From assembly GCA_028673005.1 (NCBI GenBank), contig CM054112.1, positions 26,886,124-26,950,123 on the forward strand: a stretch of 64,000 nucleotides of DNA, in the 5' to 3' direction. Each line of letters starts with the position of its first letter. Within the stretch, counting starts at the first letter, position 1. Below, in pieces: positions 1 through 10,044 of the stretch. The notes beneath the pieces were generated by a model. The model worked only from the letters and a program-made list of their open reading frames with translations, was not told where the DNA came from and made no database searches. The translations under genes and the position numbers were made by a program. Source of the stretch: Tanypteryx hageni. Lineage: Eukaryota > Arthropoda > Insecta > Odonata > Petaluridae.

Positions 1-552
1 TCTTGCATCGGGCCAATAGAATCTCTCCCGCATCTTTCTTAATGTTTTCGCGACTCCAAAATGTCCTCCACTACATCCTGCGTGTAATTCACTCAAAATG
101 TCTTCAACCATTGACCTTGGGATCACGATTTGCTCTATCTGGGTCTGTCCATCGGGAGACTCCCAGATTCGTAACAGCAACCAATCCCGCAGCCTCAAGG
201 ACTTCCATTGCGCCCAATACGATTTCGTAGTTTCTCCAAAGGGCGATATTTCTTCCCAAGTCGGTCGTTCATCACTTTTCTCCTTCCAAGCAATTATTGG
301 GGCTAAATCCACATCCTCTCGTTGCTTCTGACTCATGGATGTCGCGAGTGCAGCGCCTTCAGCTTGGACGATAATTGTGCGTCGCAAAGTGCCTTCCTTT
401 GCATCAGCTCGACTGCAACTCCCACAGTCCTCAGGGTAAGGTCTTCTCGACAATGAATCTGCATTACCATGTTTGACATCGTTACGCGTTCTTTGATATT
501 CATTGCAGTGAGCCCGTAAGTGCCCTATCTTCCCGCAGCCCCAACATCTCAT
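1..552 (-). pseudogene. Zinc knuckle fused to RNase H end and integrase start (deleted pol)
   Basis: All 184 codons from 552 down to 1 are open. The frame starts with a CCHC knuckle (CWGCGKIGHLRAHC). Eight residues later comes HGNADSLSRRP, the hallmark end of Gypsy RNase H, then a CGSC pair. The final residues hold the integrase H2C2 zinc-binding pattern (ELHAGCSGGHFG, then RERFYWPDAR). A normal Gypsy pol has several hundred residues of protease, RT and RNase H between knuckle and HGNADSLSRR, so an internal deletion joined the two ends in frame. The reading frame is -1 relative to gag. Whether it is translated is unknown. Confidence 0.75.
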
Positions 553-1370
553 TTTGCGGCCAGAAGCAAAAGATCGTCTCTTCCCATCATCGCGCTGGAT
601 GCACTATTTTCAATTGTACTGCTGTCTTCACGTTCGGTTTCTTCAGGATGCATTAGACAGATTCTACCGCGATCCCTGGCCGGTCTTGTCGTTTCAAACC
701 GAAGAGCATGAGCCAGCGCTTCATTCAGTCCTGGAGGCTTCATCAATCTAACATTATGAAGTGTGTCCGCGTCGTAGATTCCGTCGACTAATGTCCGTAC
801 AGCAATGTCCTCGACGATTTCTTGTGGGCAGTGTGAATATGCTAATCGGACTAACCGGCGGGTCTCGGCCGAATGCCGCTGTAAATTTTCTCCTGGTTTT
901 TGTACTTGTTGTTTGAGCTGTGCTCTATACACATGTTTCAGGTGAGTGTTCCCGTAACGTAATTCTAGTTCGGCGGCAAGAATCTCAAAATCTTGCCACT
1001 TTAATGTTCCTATTTTATCGTTAGAATTAATTTCTAAGAGCTCCACATGCCTCATTACATTGTCATTAATAAACCTATTCTGCTCATCAACCGCTATCTT
1101 TTTCTCTTTCACACACGCCATTATCGAAGACAACTGCTCGTTCTGTTCTTTTTCAGCACTACGCTCACCTTCATTGACGAACGAGATTACGTCTTCGGCT
1201 CCCGCTGCAGCAAACAGGAATGTTTCTGGGTCCTTTCCTTCGTTGCATATTGCTTCCCGTAACCTCGCAATCAGTGAAGCTTTAGTACCCGACGTCGGTA
1301 AATTCCGTTCTCCCAACTCCGATTTCAGGAGCGTTACTTTCAGGTCCAATAATTTGTTTTTTCCACTCAT
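549..1370 (-). CDS. Gag-like protein with N-terminal SAP domain (Gypsy retrotransposon)
   Basis: This frame encodes 273 residues. Residues about 8-42 fit the SAP DNA-binding helix-extension-helix pattern (LKxxLxxxxLPTSGTKxxLxxRL). Residues about 120-245 resemble a Gypsy gag capsid region: a WQDFEILAAELELRYG segment, then QRHSAETRRLVRLAY. The frame stops at TGA just before the zinc knuckle, which continues in the -1 frame with a four-base overlap (ATGA). The ATG was chosen because it is the first in frame and lies 23 bases after the primer binding site. In related elements the knuckle normally belongs to the same Gag protein, so the stop is either a one-base lesion or a frameshift site. Confidence 0.8.
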   Translation of the reverse strand: MSGKNKLLDLKVTLLKSELGERNLPTSGTKASLIARLREAICNEGKDPETFLFAAAGAEDVISFVNEGERSAEKEQNEQLSSIMACVKEKKIAVDEQNRFINDNVMRHVELLEINSNDKIGTLKWQDFEILAAELELRYGNTHLKHVYRAQLKQQVQKPGENLQRHSAETRRLVRLAYSHCPQEIVEDIAVRTLVDGIYDADTLHNVRLMKPPGLNEALAHALRFETTRPARDRGRICLMHPEETEREDSSTIENSASSAMMGRDDLLLLAAK

Positions 1371-1392
1371 CCTCTTCTCTACCGATGGAAGT

Positions 1393-1410
1393 ATCCCACT
1401 TCTGACACCA
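1393..1410 (-). other. Primer binding site, tRNA-Leu type
   Basis: On the minus strand this reads TGGTGTCAGAAGTGGGAT, the complement of a eukaryotic tRNA-Leu 3' end including CCA. It sits one base inside the LTR end (CGTAACA|G) and 23 bases before the gag ATG, the expected place for a minus-strand primer site. Confidence 0.75.
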
Positions 1411-1411
1411 C

Positions 1412-1500
1412 TGTTACGTATTCTCGGCCGTTCTTCCCGAATATTATGAATAAGTAGAGAGACACTCGTGGAATACTCCTTTATTTAAATGGCAGACCTC
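1412..1500 (-). repeat. Inner part of the 5' LTR
   Basis: On the plus strand this begins TGTTACG, so on the element strand it ends CGTAACA, a usual retroviral-type LTR end, next to the primer binding site. An AATAAA signal lies at 1485-1480 on the minus strand. The far border is not defined; 1500 is a conservative cut. Confidence 0.55.
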
Positions 1501-2249
1501 TTCATACTCCAACAAAGCAAATCAACAATGTCACGTAAAACATCAACAAGATAAAGAGCAACATACCTGTCTAATTAAAATTTGATGCAACATACATTGC
1601 GCAAATTTACACGCTTCTAGTCTCTTTAAATAATGAGCTAAGAAATCCGGTCACGCTCGACTAATATGAACTATCTATGACTGCCAATGAGTGTAATGCT
1701 ATTTTTAACAAACTTTCCGACTAGGCAGAAGATTGAAATTTGGTAGAAATGTATGATTCTTACAGTAAATGCCATTTAGGAAAAAATCCCCAAAGCAGAC
1801 ATGGGTTCGACTCCAGTAGATAATTTCTGTTTCCCATAAGATAACGCGTAAAAATCGATTTTTCGACTAGCAGGCTTTTAATATTTTCCAAATTAAAATT
1901 AGAAAGAATTGACCTGCAATCTTCAAATCTGGACCGTTTTAAAGAAAAATAAATAAAGTTTCTTATTCTATTCGTCACATTTCGCCTTCGATTCGAAATC
2001 GCTGAATTAATATGTTTAAATCATATTTATTGGAAAAATTTAAGCATTTTAATGCTGCCTTGCCAATCGTGATATTGTTAAACCTCGAGATTTTATTGTC
2101 GTCCCAACCCTTATACGTGAGGGAAGCGTCCTTTGAATGCTTTAATAGAAGAGAGAGGAGAAAGAGGAAGAAAAAGGAGAGAGACGTGGGGAGAGAGAGG
2201 AAATGAGAGAGAAGAGAGTGACGGAGAGATAGATAGATAGATAATAGAT
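1501..2249. other. Gene-free AT-rich stretch
   Basis: It may hold the rest of the LTR at its left end. A purine-rich (GA)n tract lies at about 2150-2245. No coding region was recognised. Confidence 0.5.
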
Positions 2250-2540
2250 AACGGGGAAATAATACTAGGTTTACGGGAGATTAAACCACGCCAGGTCGTA
2301 TCGTAGTATTACACATCAGCTACTGATGATGAGAGCATTGCTCTCGAAATACATATTTAGTACGTTTACCTCATTTTTAGAGATCTTGTGTGCGTGTATT
2401 CCAGTACTTGCGTGTGTGATTGTTTCGTCTGTTAGGTCCCTGTCGTTGCCGGAAGGCACATAAACCTACAAGCCGCTGTGTGCGATTCTAGGTCCCTGGC
2501 GTGGTTTAATCTCCCGTAAACCTAGTATTATTTCCCCGTT
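2250..2540. mobile_element. Foldback element with perfect 46-bp inverted ends
   Basis: Bases 2250-2295 and 2495-2540 are perfect reverse complements over 46 bp, separated by 199 bp. The outer ends read AACGGGGAAATAATACTAGG. The spacer carries a hammerhead-like core at 2323-2349. No target duplication was seen. The right arm belongs to a degenerate repeat series that continues to about 2795, so the left arm looks like an inverted copy of one of those units. This could be a MITE or a U-turn copy of a Penelope-like element. Confidence 0.8.
2323..2349 (+). ncRNA. Hammerhead-ribozyme-like core
   Basis: CTGATGA (2323-2329) is followed by one extra T, a perfect 6-bp stem GAGAGC/GCTCTC with an ATT loop, then GAAA (2346-2349). 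This matches the conserved CUGANGA...GAAA core apart from the extra base before stem II. A short TAC...GTA pairing follows, but the base next to it does not give a proper NUH cleavage triplet. It may be a decayed ribozyme. Confidence 0.35.
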
Positions 2541-2795
2541 CCTTTCCCATTTTTTCCCTTACCTCTTGGCGTGTACGTGTGCGTGTGTTTGTGGTTGCTT
2601 AGTAGATCCCTGTCGCGGTCGTACTGACTCACAAACCTTCTAGCAAAGGTTTGATTTTTTGGGTCCCTGGCGCAGAGTAATTTCTCGCAAATCCGGTCCC
2701 GTTTCCTTTTCACCTTTAGGATTAGTGCCTGTGCGATTGAGTGAGTGAATGTGTGAGTGACATCAGGTCCCTGGCGTGGAGTAACAACCCCTAAA
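2434..2795 (+). repeat. Degenerate repeat series around a GGTCCCTGGCG motif
   Basis: The 12-base motif (A/G)G(G/A)TCCCTG(T/G)CG occurs at 2434, 2490, 2604, 2661 and 2764. The first four fit a unit of about 170 bp that holds one CTGTCG form and one CTGGCG form. Each CTGGCG form is followed by a GTAA/TTAA stretch and about 20 bases later by an AAACC or AAATCC end. The right arm of the 2250-2540 foldback is one of these units. Confidence 0.55.
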
Positions 2796-3299
2796 CCTGT
2801 AAGTTTATAATTTTTATTGTCTTTTGTTTTTTTCTGCCTTTCCTCCCCCTTTTTCATTGTGTGTCTCTAAATTTGAATTTTACGGTTAAGGAGTTAATTC
2901 TATTTAACATCAATTTCACCGTAGTCTCCATCTTTACTTATTTATTTACATAGTATTTCATCAAAAATACATGCAGCCCTTTTCAGTAAATCGGCTAGAA
3001 TGATCTACTCTATATTTTGGCGCGATGCGGTATATTTTAACTAGGCTTATATTTCGGTTGATACCCTCCATAAATACGCCATTTTATCAGATCCTGTGAT
3101 AACGTTCAGACCCTAGAGTCGCGCAAAGACATATTACAGGCTTACAAAAATTACTTTTTCGGACTCAAGAACGCATTGCGTATCGATTTACGCATGAAAT
3201 TAATAGAATTCGCTGTAAAACAAAACGTGTGTATACTCACTAAAATCTCGAAGTAGAACTTTTTCACTATCGCTATACTTTCCTTATATATTAAATTAT
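2796..3299. other. Gene-free AT-rich stretch
   Basis: I see no gene, repeat border or strong motif here. Confidence 0.4.
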
Positions 3300-3400
3300 G
3301 AACTTTGAGAAGGAGAAAAAAATCCTGTACTTATCCGGCAAATGGAGACCCGGGTTCGATTCCCGGTCAAGTACAGGATTTTTTCTCCTTCTCAAAGTTC
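3300..3400. mobile_element. Hairpin element with 33/32-bp arms around a tRNA T-arm-like loop
   Basis: The left arm (3300-3332) and right arm (3369-3400) are reverse complements, differing only by one A in an A-run. The 36-base centre holds CCGGG-TTCGATT-CCCGG (3350-3366), a perfect tRNA T-arm with a five-base-pair stem, a seven-base loop and the pol III B-box GGTTCGATTCC. No matching acceptor stem or D-arm is present, so it is not a tRNA gene. It may be a foldback copy of a tRNA-derived SINE. Confidence 0.7.
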
Positions 3401-4139
3401 AAAATTTAATTTCAGATTTATGCGAGCATGCATATTAAGTCATCTCAACACCTTTGTTTCTTATTTCCTTATATACTTCGTAAATGAGGAAGTGAAAATA
3501 TTAATCTGCCTTAGAGTATTTGGGAAAAGAGATCAGTATTATCTATCGTTTCTAGTAATAATTTCAAAGAATATTCTCTACATTGCGGGCGACTCTAACG
3601 CTCACCAGCATAAGAGTTACGATTATACTTCGCGCATGCTTAATGGATTCAAGGCAACTAAACTTTTCGAAGTTTCCATTTATACTAGATTCTCCTTCGT
3701 ATCATAGACTCCCAACCCAAGTTTCTCAAAAGCTTTGCTACACTAGGGTTACATCTATTTTAGCCCTTCACAAAACGAGCCGCTTTACGCTGGACCATTT
3801 CGATGCTCCTGTTGATAAGCCCTTCTCAAAGGGTTCCCAGACAGCGAAGCAGAGGACGAATGAACGAGATTTCTTTCACAGTCGGACACCTCAGAATTCT
3901 GTTTGCAAGTCTTTTAACTTTGTTCGCCTATGATGTATGATAGAGAGAGAATAAGAAGAAGAGGGAAATAAATAAATTTAGAGAGAGATATATATGCGTG
4001 TGTGTGGGTGTGGCTGATAAAAGAAAAAGGGAGAACTTCCTATCCCGACGAGTGTGAAGGCAGAACCCTCTTGCGGTGGCGTGGGGAACACGAAGGGAAA
4101 AACGGAAAAGTGAGGGTGGAGGTGTATCGAGGGAGGAAA
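3401..4139. other. Gene-free stretch
   Basis: AT-rich sequence with short chance reading frames. A (GA)-rich tract lies at about 3945-3995. No gene was recognised. Confidence 0.4.
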
Positions 4140-4326
4140 AGAGGAGAGGGAGTAGTAGGAGAGAGGGAGAAGTAGTAGGAGAGAGGGAGGAGTAGTAGGG
4201 GAGAGGGAGGAGTAGTAGGGGAGAGGGAGGAGTAGTAGGGGAGAGGGAGGAGCAGTAAGAGAGGGAGGAGTAGTAGGGGAGAGGGAGGAGTAGTAGAGGA
4301 GAGGGAGGAGCACTAAGAGAGGGAGA
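4140..4326 (+). repeat. Purine-rich minisatellite, unit about 20 bp
   Basis: Tandem units close to GAGAGGGAGGAGTAGTAGGG repeat about eight or nine times with small changes. The long serine/leucine/proline reading frame on the opposite strand is a product of this repeat and not a gene. Confidence 0.85.
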
Positions 4327-4519
4327 AATGCATGAGAGGGACTACGACGTAAAAAAACGACAAAGAAGTGACCCGCTCGCCTCAGGCTACATGTGCCATG
4401 AGACAGGAAACCCAATGAGGGGAAATAGTAAACTGCATTTCCCCCTTTGTGCCTTAACAGCTAAGCAATTTAAAGCCAAGCGGGAATGACCGCCAGGTCA
4501 TAAAATTTCGCAATACTGA

Positions 4520-4612
4520 AGTGGCGTACCGGACATCACCGCGCGGCGGTGAGGAGGGGAGACTTCAAATTTGTTTTGGCAGGGGTGCCTACGCATTTTC
4601 CGGTACGCCACT
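4520..4612. mobile_element. 93-bp MITE-like element with 14-bp inverted ends
   Basis: AGTGGCGTACCGGA at 4520-4533 is the exact reverse complement of 4599-4612. The interior has higher G+C than the surroundings. No target duplication is evident. The family is unknown, possibly hAT-like from its end sequence. Confidence 0.6.
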
Positions 4613-7600
4613 GATTATAGGGCAATCCTTTTAGTTATTAAAGGACTTAATAAGCCACATGCTCATTTCAAAAACAAATTAGACGTCATCAGTGATAATT
4701 AGCCACCGTACACTAGATTTAAAATGTCTATTTGCAGTATAAATGCTCATGTAGTCTATTCAATGTTTTCTGCCCGTCGAACATATCACTTCTAAAACTT
4801 TAATTCATACAAATAGGAAAAGAAACGCTTAAATATTAGGTAAATCTATACATGAAGAGCAAGTGATATAATAATTATGGACGCATTTCAGTCACAAAGC
4901 AGCCGCCATCTGTGTGGCATTTCACCGTTCGTCGATTCGATTTCGAACCCTTTTGGAGATTTCATTCGCGACTCCTGTTATGGAATTTTCGCTGACAAAC
5001 TTGCTTGACATTTACTCAAATGGGTGGAATTCAAACATTTGCCGCTCAAGTCCACCCGTACACCGAATGAGATGGATGATAAGATTTTACAACTCCAAAC
5101 AAATCACCATGTTAGCGCCTCGATTTCTCGAAAATGTCTTCCAAGAGGTTCACTTCAAGATGGCCAAAAAGCTTGAATTGCGTTAAATTTGCATAGCGCT
5201 GCTGCTGGGGATCTATCTTCCTAAAAACAGCGCCAGCGAGCAAAGGCATGAACACAAGAGTTCGAAATATCAAATATGCTGTACGCTGGAACAAATAAAG
5301 AGAAGCGTCAATTTCAACCAGCCAAACGAAGTTTTAAAAGCGTGAGAAATAAGGTTATATATTTTCAGACTTTGCTTTTTCCTCGAAACAGAATAAACCT
5401 CGCAAATGTTTTATTCGAGTTCGTTTGAAAAGCTATAGATACAAAATTATGTTTTATAAAATCGCGCTGAAAACAAATGCTACCCAAAACGCGTTGCCTT
5501 AAATATTTTATCGAACGATATTTACGTTAATCAAGGAAAAATGTTATAAATGTCTTACTATTAATGTTAATTTTCATATACATATACTTCCACCGTATCA
5601 ACTATTAATAGGATGTTTATCAAAATCTCAAATTTTACTCAGAAGATTAAATATTAAAATAGTTAAACTATCCCTAGGACGTAATAATTCTAATTGCTTT
5701 TGCAGAACTCACAAATATAATTTTTAAACCTACAAAAGTAACCAATCTTTGGGAAAGCTATTAAATAAGAAATTTGTCACGATTAATGGTTGGCGGATTG
5801 GGTTCCTTGACGGTGTTAAGTGATGAAAGGGCGTAAAAAATTCCAAAACGCAAATACGAGTATCGTGTGGACAGGTACGTCCATTTTATGATTTATGATA
5901 CATTACGGAAATTATTAAAATTCAGAAAGATAAAAAAGAAGAGTGGTTGTCAAGAGGCTAAGAAAGGCGGAAAATGATGAAGTGCGGCGAAAGGAATAGG
6001 CGAATAAACATTCAAAACATATAAAGAAGGAACTTTGGAGTGCAAATGCCCGAAGATGAGAGAGCAGAGCGATTGAAAACCTGGGACCGTCAATAATTAA
6101 TTCGACGGAGATAGTGAATCATGAAAATGGCGGCAGAAGAGATGGAAAGTTACGACCTACGGCCTTAGCGAGTCAACGTGGAAGCGCAAACACTTTGATT
6201 AGAAGATTTTCGGTTCCATTTGTGGCCTTCGATCGCCGCAAGGAAGATGACGTAAGGTTTTTACCGCCTCATCTAACAACAGGCATTTATTTCGCCAACG
6301 TCGTGTATTGTAAAGAGACAAAATAATGAAAGATTTTGAGCAATAGCAACCGACTATAAATGAAAGCACGATTTCAAAACTACTCTGTTCCTTTTAACAA
6401 GTTAAAACGGTAAAATTAAACGGATTTATTATGAAAGATGTATGTGTATGCATGTATTAAAAGAGAGCAGAAAAATATATCAAGCCCGAATAAATCGACA
6501 ATAACGTAGATTTCTATGAAAGTGTTGGTATGGCTCAACTACACCCCCCGTAATGCGGCTTTGGAAATTTGCTGTGTAATAATTTAAATGTAAATTCCGT
6601 TTACTTTCCTTACAAAATAAATCTCTCGGTATCTCTTTTGGACTTTCATGGCCCCGCTAAGCCAACAGTTTTTTCATACGACGCCGTTTCGGCTATGAGA
6701 AGACCCTACGAGACGTTACGTTACCAGACACTTGCAGCCTGTTTTAAGGGAAAAACGTCGATTAGTCCCATCGCTCATTATCGGCTTTAAACACGTTGCC
6801 ACTGCAATTCTTTAAATAATGGAAGCGACTGTCTCGCGTCATATTAAGGCCAATGCACTTCGGAGGCTCTCTCTTCTCCCTCAGGAAGGGACCAAAGGGA
6901 GGAAACGCTAGTGCAAATGAATGCACAGAACACTCGGTCACGTAGGGTTTCCCCCGTCCAGACGAAGAAAAACGAACAGTTTCCTGCGGGGAGATGTTCC
7001 ATCCCACCGATGCCACGAACAGATTTGCGCCGAATCATATATTGTTTCGCCAAGTTTCTATTATTTTCTTTACGTTAATTTCAGGATTGCAAATCTTCCT
7101 TGACAGTAGCCTTTTATGACTCAATAGACAAAATTGCTGGGACATTTCAATTTTATTGCGATCGATTCGTTAGCATCGCAATTTTCAACATCCTGATATT
7201 TGAATCAATACGTGGGACGACTAATTTTTAGTTCTATCGTTCATATGGTTTACTCGACCTTTTCGCGGTTATTTGAATTACATATATTATAACCCATTTG
7301 CTGAAAGCTATAAGCTGAACTTTCGAATAACAAATTTTATTTATATCTCTGCATAATTAAACTTCTATTTTCGCAGTGACATAGTCGGGAAAGTTGATAT
7401 TAACCCGTTAGGAAAATTTTGGCCAAGAAAATACGGTAGTGGAACTACAAAACCGAATCCTGTATGGATAAAAAAAATCTTTAGCAATTCTTTAACGAAA
7501 GAGTCGAAATTATATTGGCTTCTAACCCAGACAATACCATGTTACGCCGATCGTTGCAGATGATAAAAATAATTCCTTTGATGGCCTGAATCGTTCAAAT

Positions 7601-10036
7601 AAATCCCCATATCAACCATCCTACGGGGCAATCCACCGAGCTGTCTCTAATCAGAGATTAAAATGATTCTTCAATTAATTTGGATTTCGGTAATTCAACA
7701 TTAGGCCAAATAGTATATGTACTTCGATTAGGTTAAGTTCAGCACTTTAGTTACATCCTAGTATAGTTCGCGTTATGCCCTTCTCTTTTTCGAATCAAGT
7801 CCCTTTCGAGATGTTAGTGCACTTCCTGGAAACCGTAGTACCGATAGCGGCCAACGAACTTGGGTGGTATAAGAGGCCCTCTTCATCGTTCGCGTCACGT
7901 CGTCGTGAGTCAATTTCGTAAGCACCTCCATTCGTGGCCAGCGGCGGCGCATGGAACTGACGCCAAATCCCCTCTCTCTCTCTCTCGCTCTTTACCTAGC
8001 CGTGGTAACGACTGTCGGCTGCCTGACGACCGTGAAGTAAGGGGTTTGAACCCGCGCCGTGGAAACGAGCAACTTTCCCACTGTACAGATATGCAATACT
8101 CCGAAGAAAATAAAATTATTACTTGAGATACGTTACGAGCTTACATTTCGATACGATTGGCGGTTTAAAAAGAATTAGCGAGCCCAGATAACTATAGTCT
8201 TGGTATTTCCAATCTAGTGGGTTCATGCTAAACCTTCGATTTTATTTACTTATTTTGCCCTCTAAGCGCAACACTTAATTGATAAATGACACCTCGATAC
8301 CAAAAATAAAAGTAATAATGTGATTAAGAAGTGACGCATACAGTTTTAAAAGGCGTTGACTTTGTCAAGGATTTATTCAGAACAGCAAAATTTATTAGGC
8401 TAAAATTTTAGAAAATTTAAGATACCAAATGCATTTGGCGAAATTTTAAAATTTCATCCATGAAAGGTTGCGAAAGAGAGATACTTTTATAAACACCCGA
8501 TGTGTACTATTTCTTGATAATTACTCATTTTATAAGCCAAATGAAACAAATCTCGTTTCTCACTCAAGTGAAGATGTAATAATATCCGGTAAGGTTTTAA
8601 AAATCAAGCGACGCTGAAATAAGACGCTTTTCAAACCACAGGCTAAAATTCTCCATATATTTCTTGAATACGAACATAAGTATGAATAACGACGTCGATC
8701 TCGCGGAAAAATACCATCAGAATCACCACTGACGACGGCTACTTCGTAGTCGAAATGCATGAATTACTCGACGGTTTCATGGCTATGAGTTTCACTTAGA
8801 TCGCTTATCTACTAGCAATAGTTTTGAAGAAAGACTGATCGATGCGGAGAAAAACAGAAGAGCACGAAAACGAACACGCGAGAGATTCGTGTCAGAGCCG
8901 AGTCTCGAATCGAAGTCTCTGAGATGGAGGGATATCGCAAGAAATCTTCTTCCGCGGCCTTCTTCATCCTAAGTGGATTTACCAGGAACCACGAGAGTGT
9001 AAACTTGAGCTATCTGCTTCGTCGGCCAAGCCCAACAAACGTAACACCCAGTCAATTAGTTAGGGGCAATTTACCACACTTCTATTTTAAAGCAATTTAA
9101 ACGGCTTAATTAATCACGAAGGCCGATTACACGAAGTTATAAAAGTTATACTAATTCAGGAATGTTAACTAAGTTAGGTAAGTAATTCTCTTGGTCATAG
9201 CGCGGTCGAGCGAACCAGGAATCGCTCACATGACTCAATTATAAATATACCTGATCAGAGAAAATGGAAACAAATACAGCTGACATTTACTAGAATTAAA
9301 TCAAAGAATAATTCAAACAACGTGTAAAATAATCCCAAGTTTCGAGTTTAACGTGTTTTACTTTGGTAAGTAGTTAGAAATAAACTACTCTAGAGTGAAG
9401 AGTAACATACGATATTTCCTATCTCTAAGTAAAATCCGATTAAAACTTATTCTAATGCATCAAACCTGAATAAAGCACTTACTCAACAATAATATTTTAT
9501 TTAGGTGAAACAACAACGTTAATTACTGTGAGACTAAAAGAAGTACCCGGCCTTGCTCGGGTTTAAGGTTAAGAACAAATAATCAATGCCGAGTATACAG
9601 AAACACTTTAAATACGAAAAGTTGCAAGTTATTTGACTCAATTCAACGTTGTTCGGGTTTATGATTCAATATTGATAAGAAAATTATATTTGAGTGTTAA
9701 TCATTCAACCTCCCATTACATAACAGTACTGTATTAATACAATATATGAAATTTAGCAAAGATTCTTTTAACAAAAAAACTTCAAATTATGACAGTGAAG
9801 AGGGAAGCTATGAAAAACAGGAATTTCTCCATAAAGGCCTGGGTGGGCTTTATTTGGATCATACATCAAATTTTCTTGCAAATTTAAGTAAAGTTGTCTT
9901 CAATGGCACAATGCGATTAAATAATTAAGGGTATACGTTTGGGCTGGAGGAATTTCCCGTTGAAGAATTTCAGCTCGAGATTACAACACCAGCGAAGACC
10001 CATCGCAGACATAAGACTTTGCATTTCTAGCAAAAT
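4613..10036. other. 5.4-kb gene-free region
   Basis: Mostly AT-rich with no recognised coding sequence. Patches with higher G+C lie at about 6110-6260, 6840-7030 and 7840-8060. The last includes a TC run and a GGTTTGAACCC sequence like a pol III B-box. Reading frames of 60-90 codons here show no conserved pattern. Confidence 0.45.
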
Positions 10037-10044
10037 ATATGTAC

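Larger units (their letters stand above)
1..1500 (-). mobile_element. Ty3/Gypsy-type LTR retrotransposon, partial and internally deleted
   Basis: Read on the minus strand, the order is the inner end of an LTR (from 1412 upward), a tRNA-Leu-type primer binding site (1410-1393), a gag frame with a SAP domain (1370-549), a CCHC zinc knuckle, the last residues of RNase H, and the H2C2 zinc-binding start of integrase, which runs off the window at base 1. Protease, reverse transcriptase and most of RNase H are missing between knuckle and integrase. The order fits the Gypsy group. The outer LTR border was not resolved: I saw no matching ACA end or target duplication between 1.5 and 2 kb. This is a deleted, probably non-autonomous copy. 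Confidence 0.85.

Noticed and set aside
4140..4326. Possible CRISPR-like array
   Set aside because: The 20-bp units are contiguous without unique spacers; it is a minisatellite in a eukaryotic genome.
3978..4415. 145-codon minus-strand frame
   Set aside because: Most of it is the 20-bp minisatellite read on the other strand.
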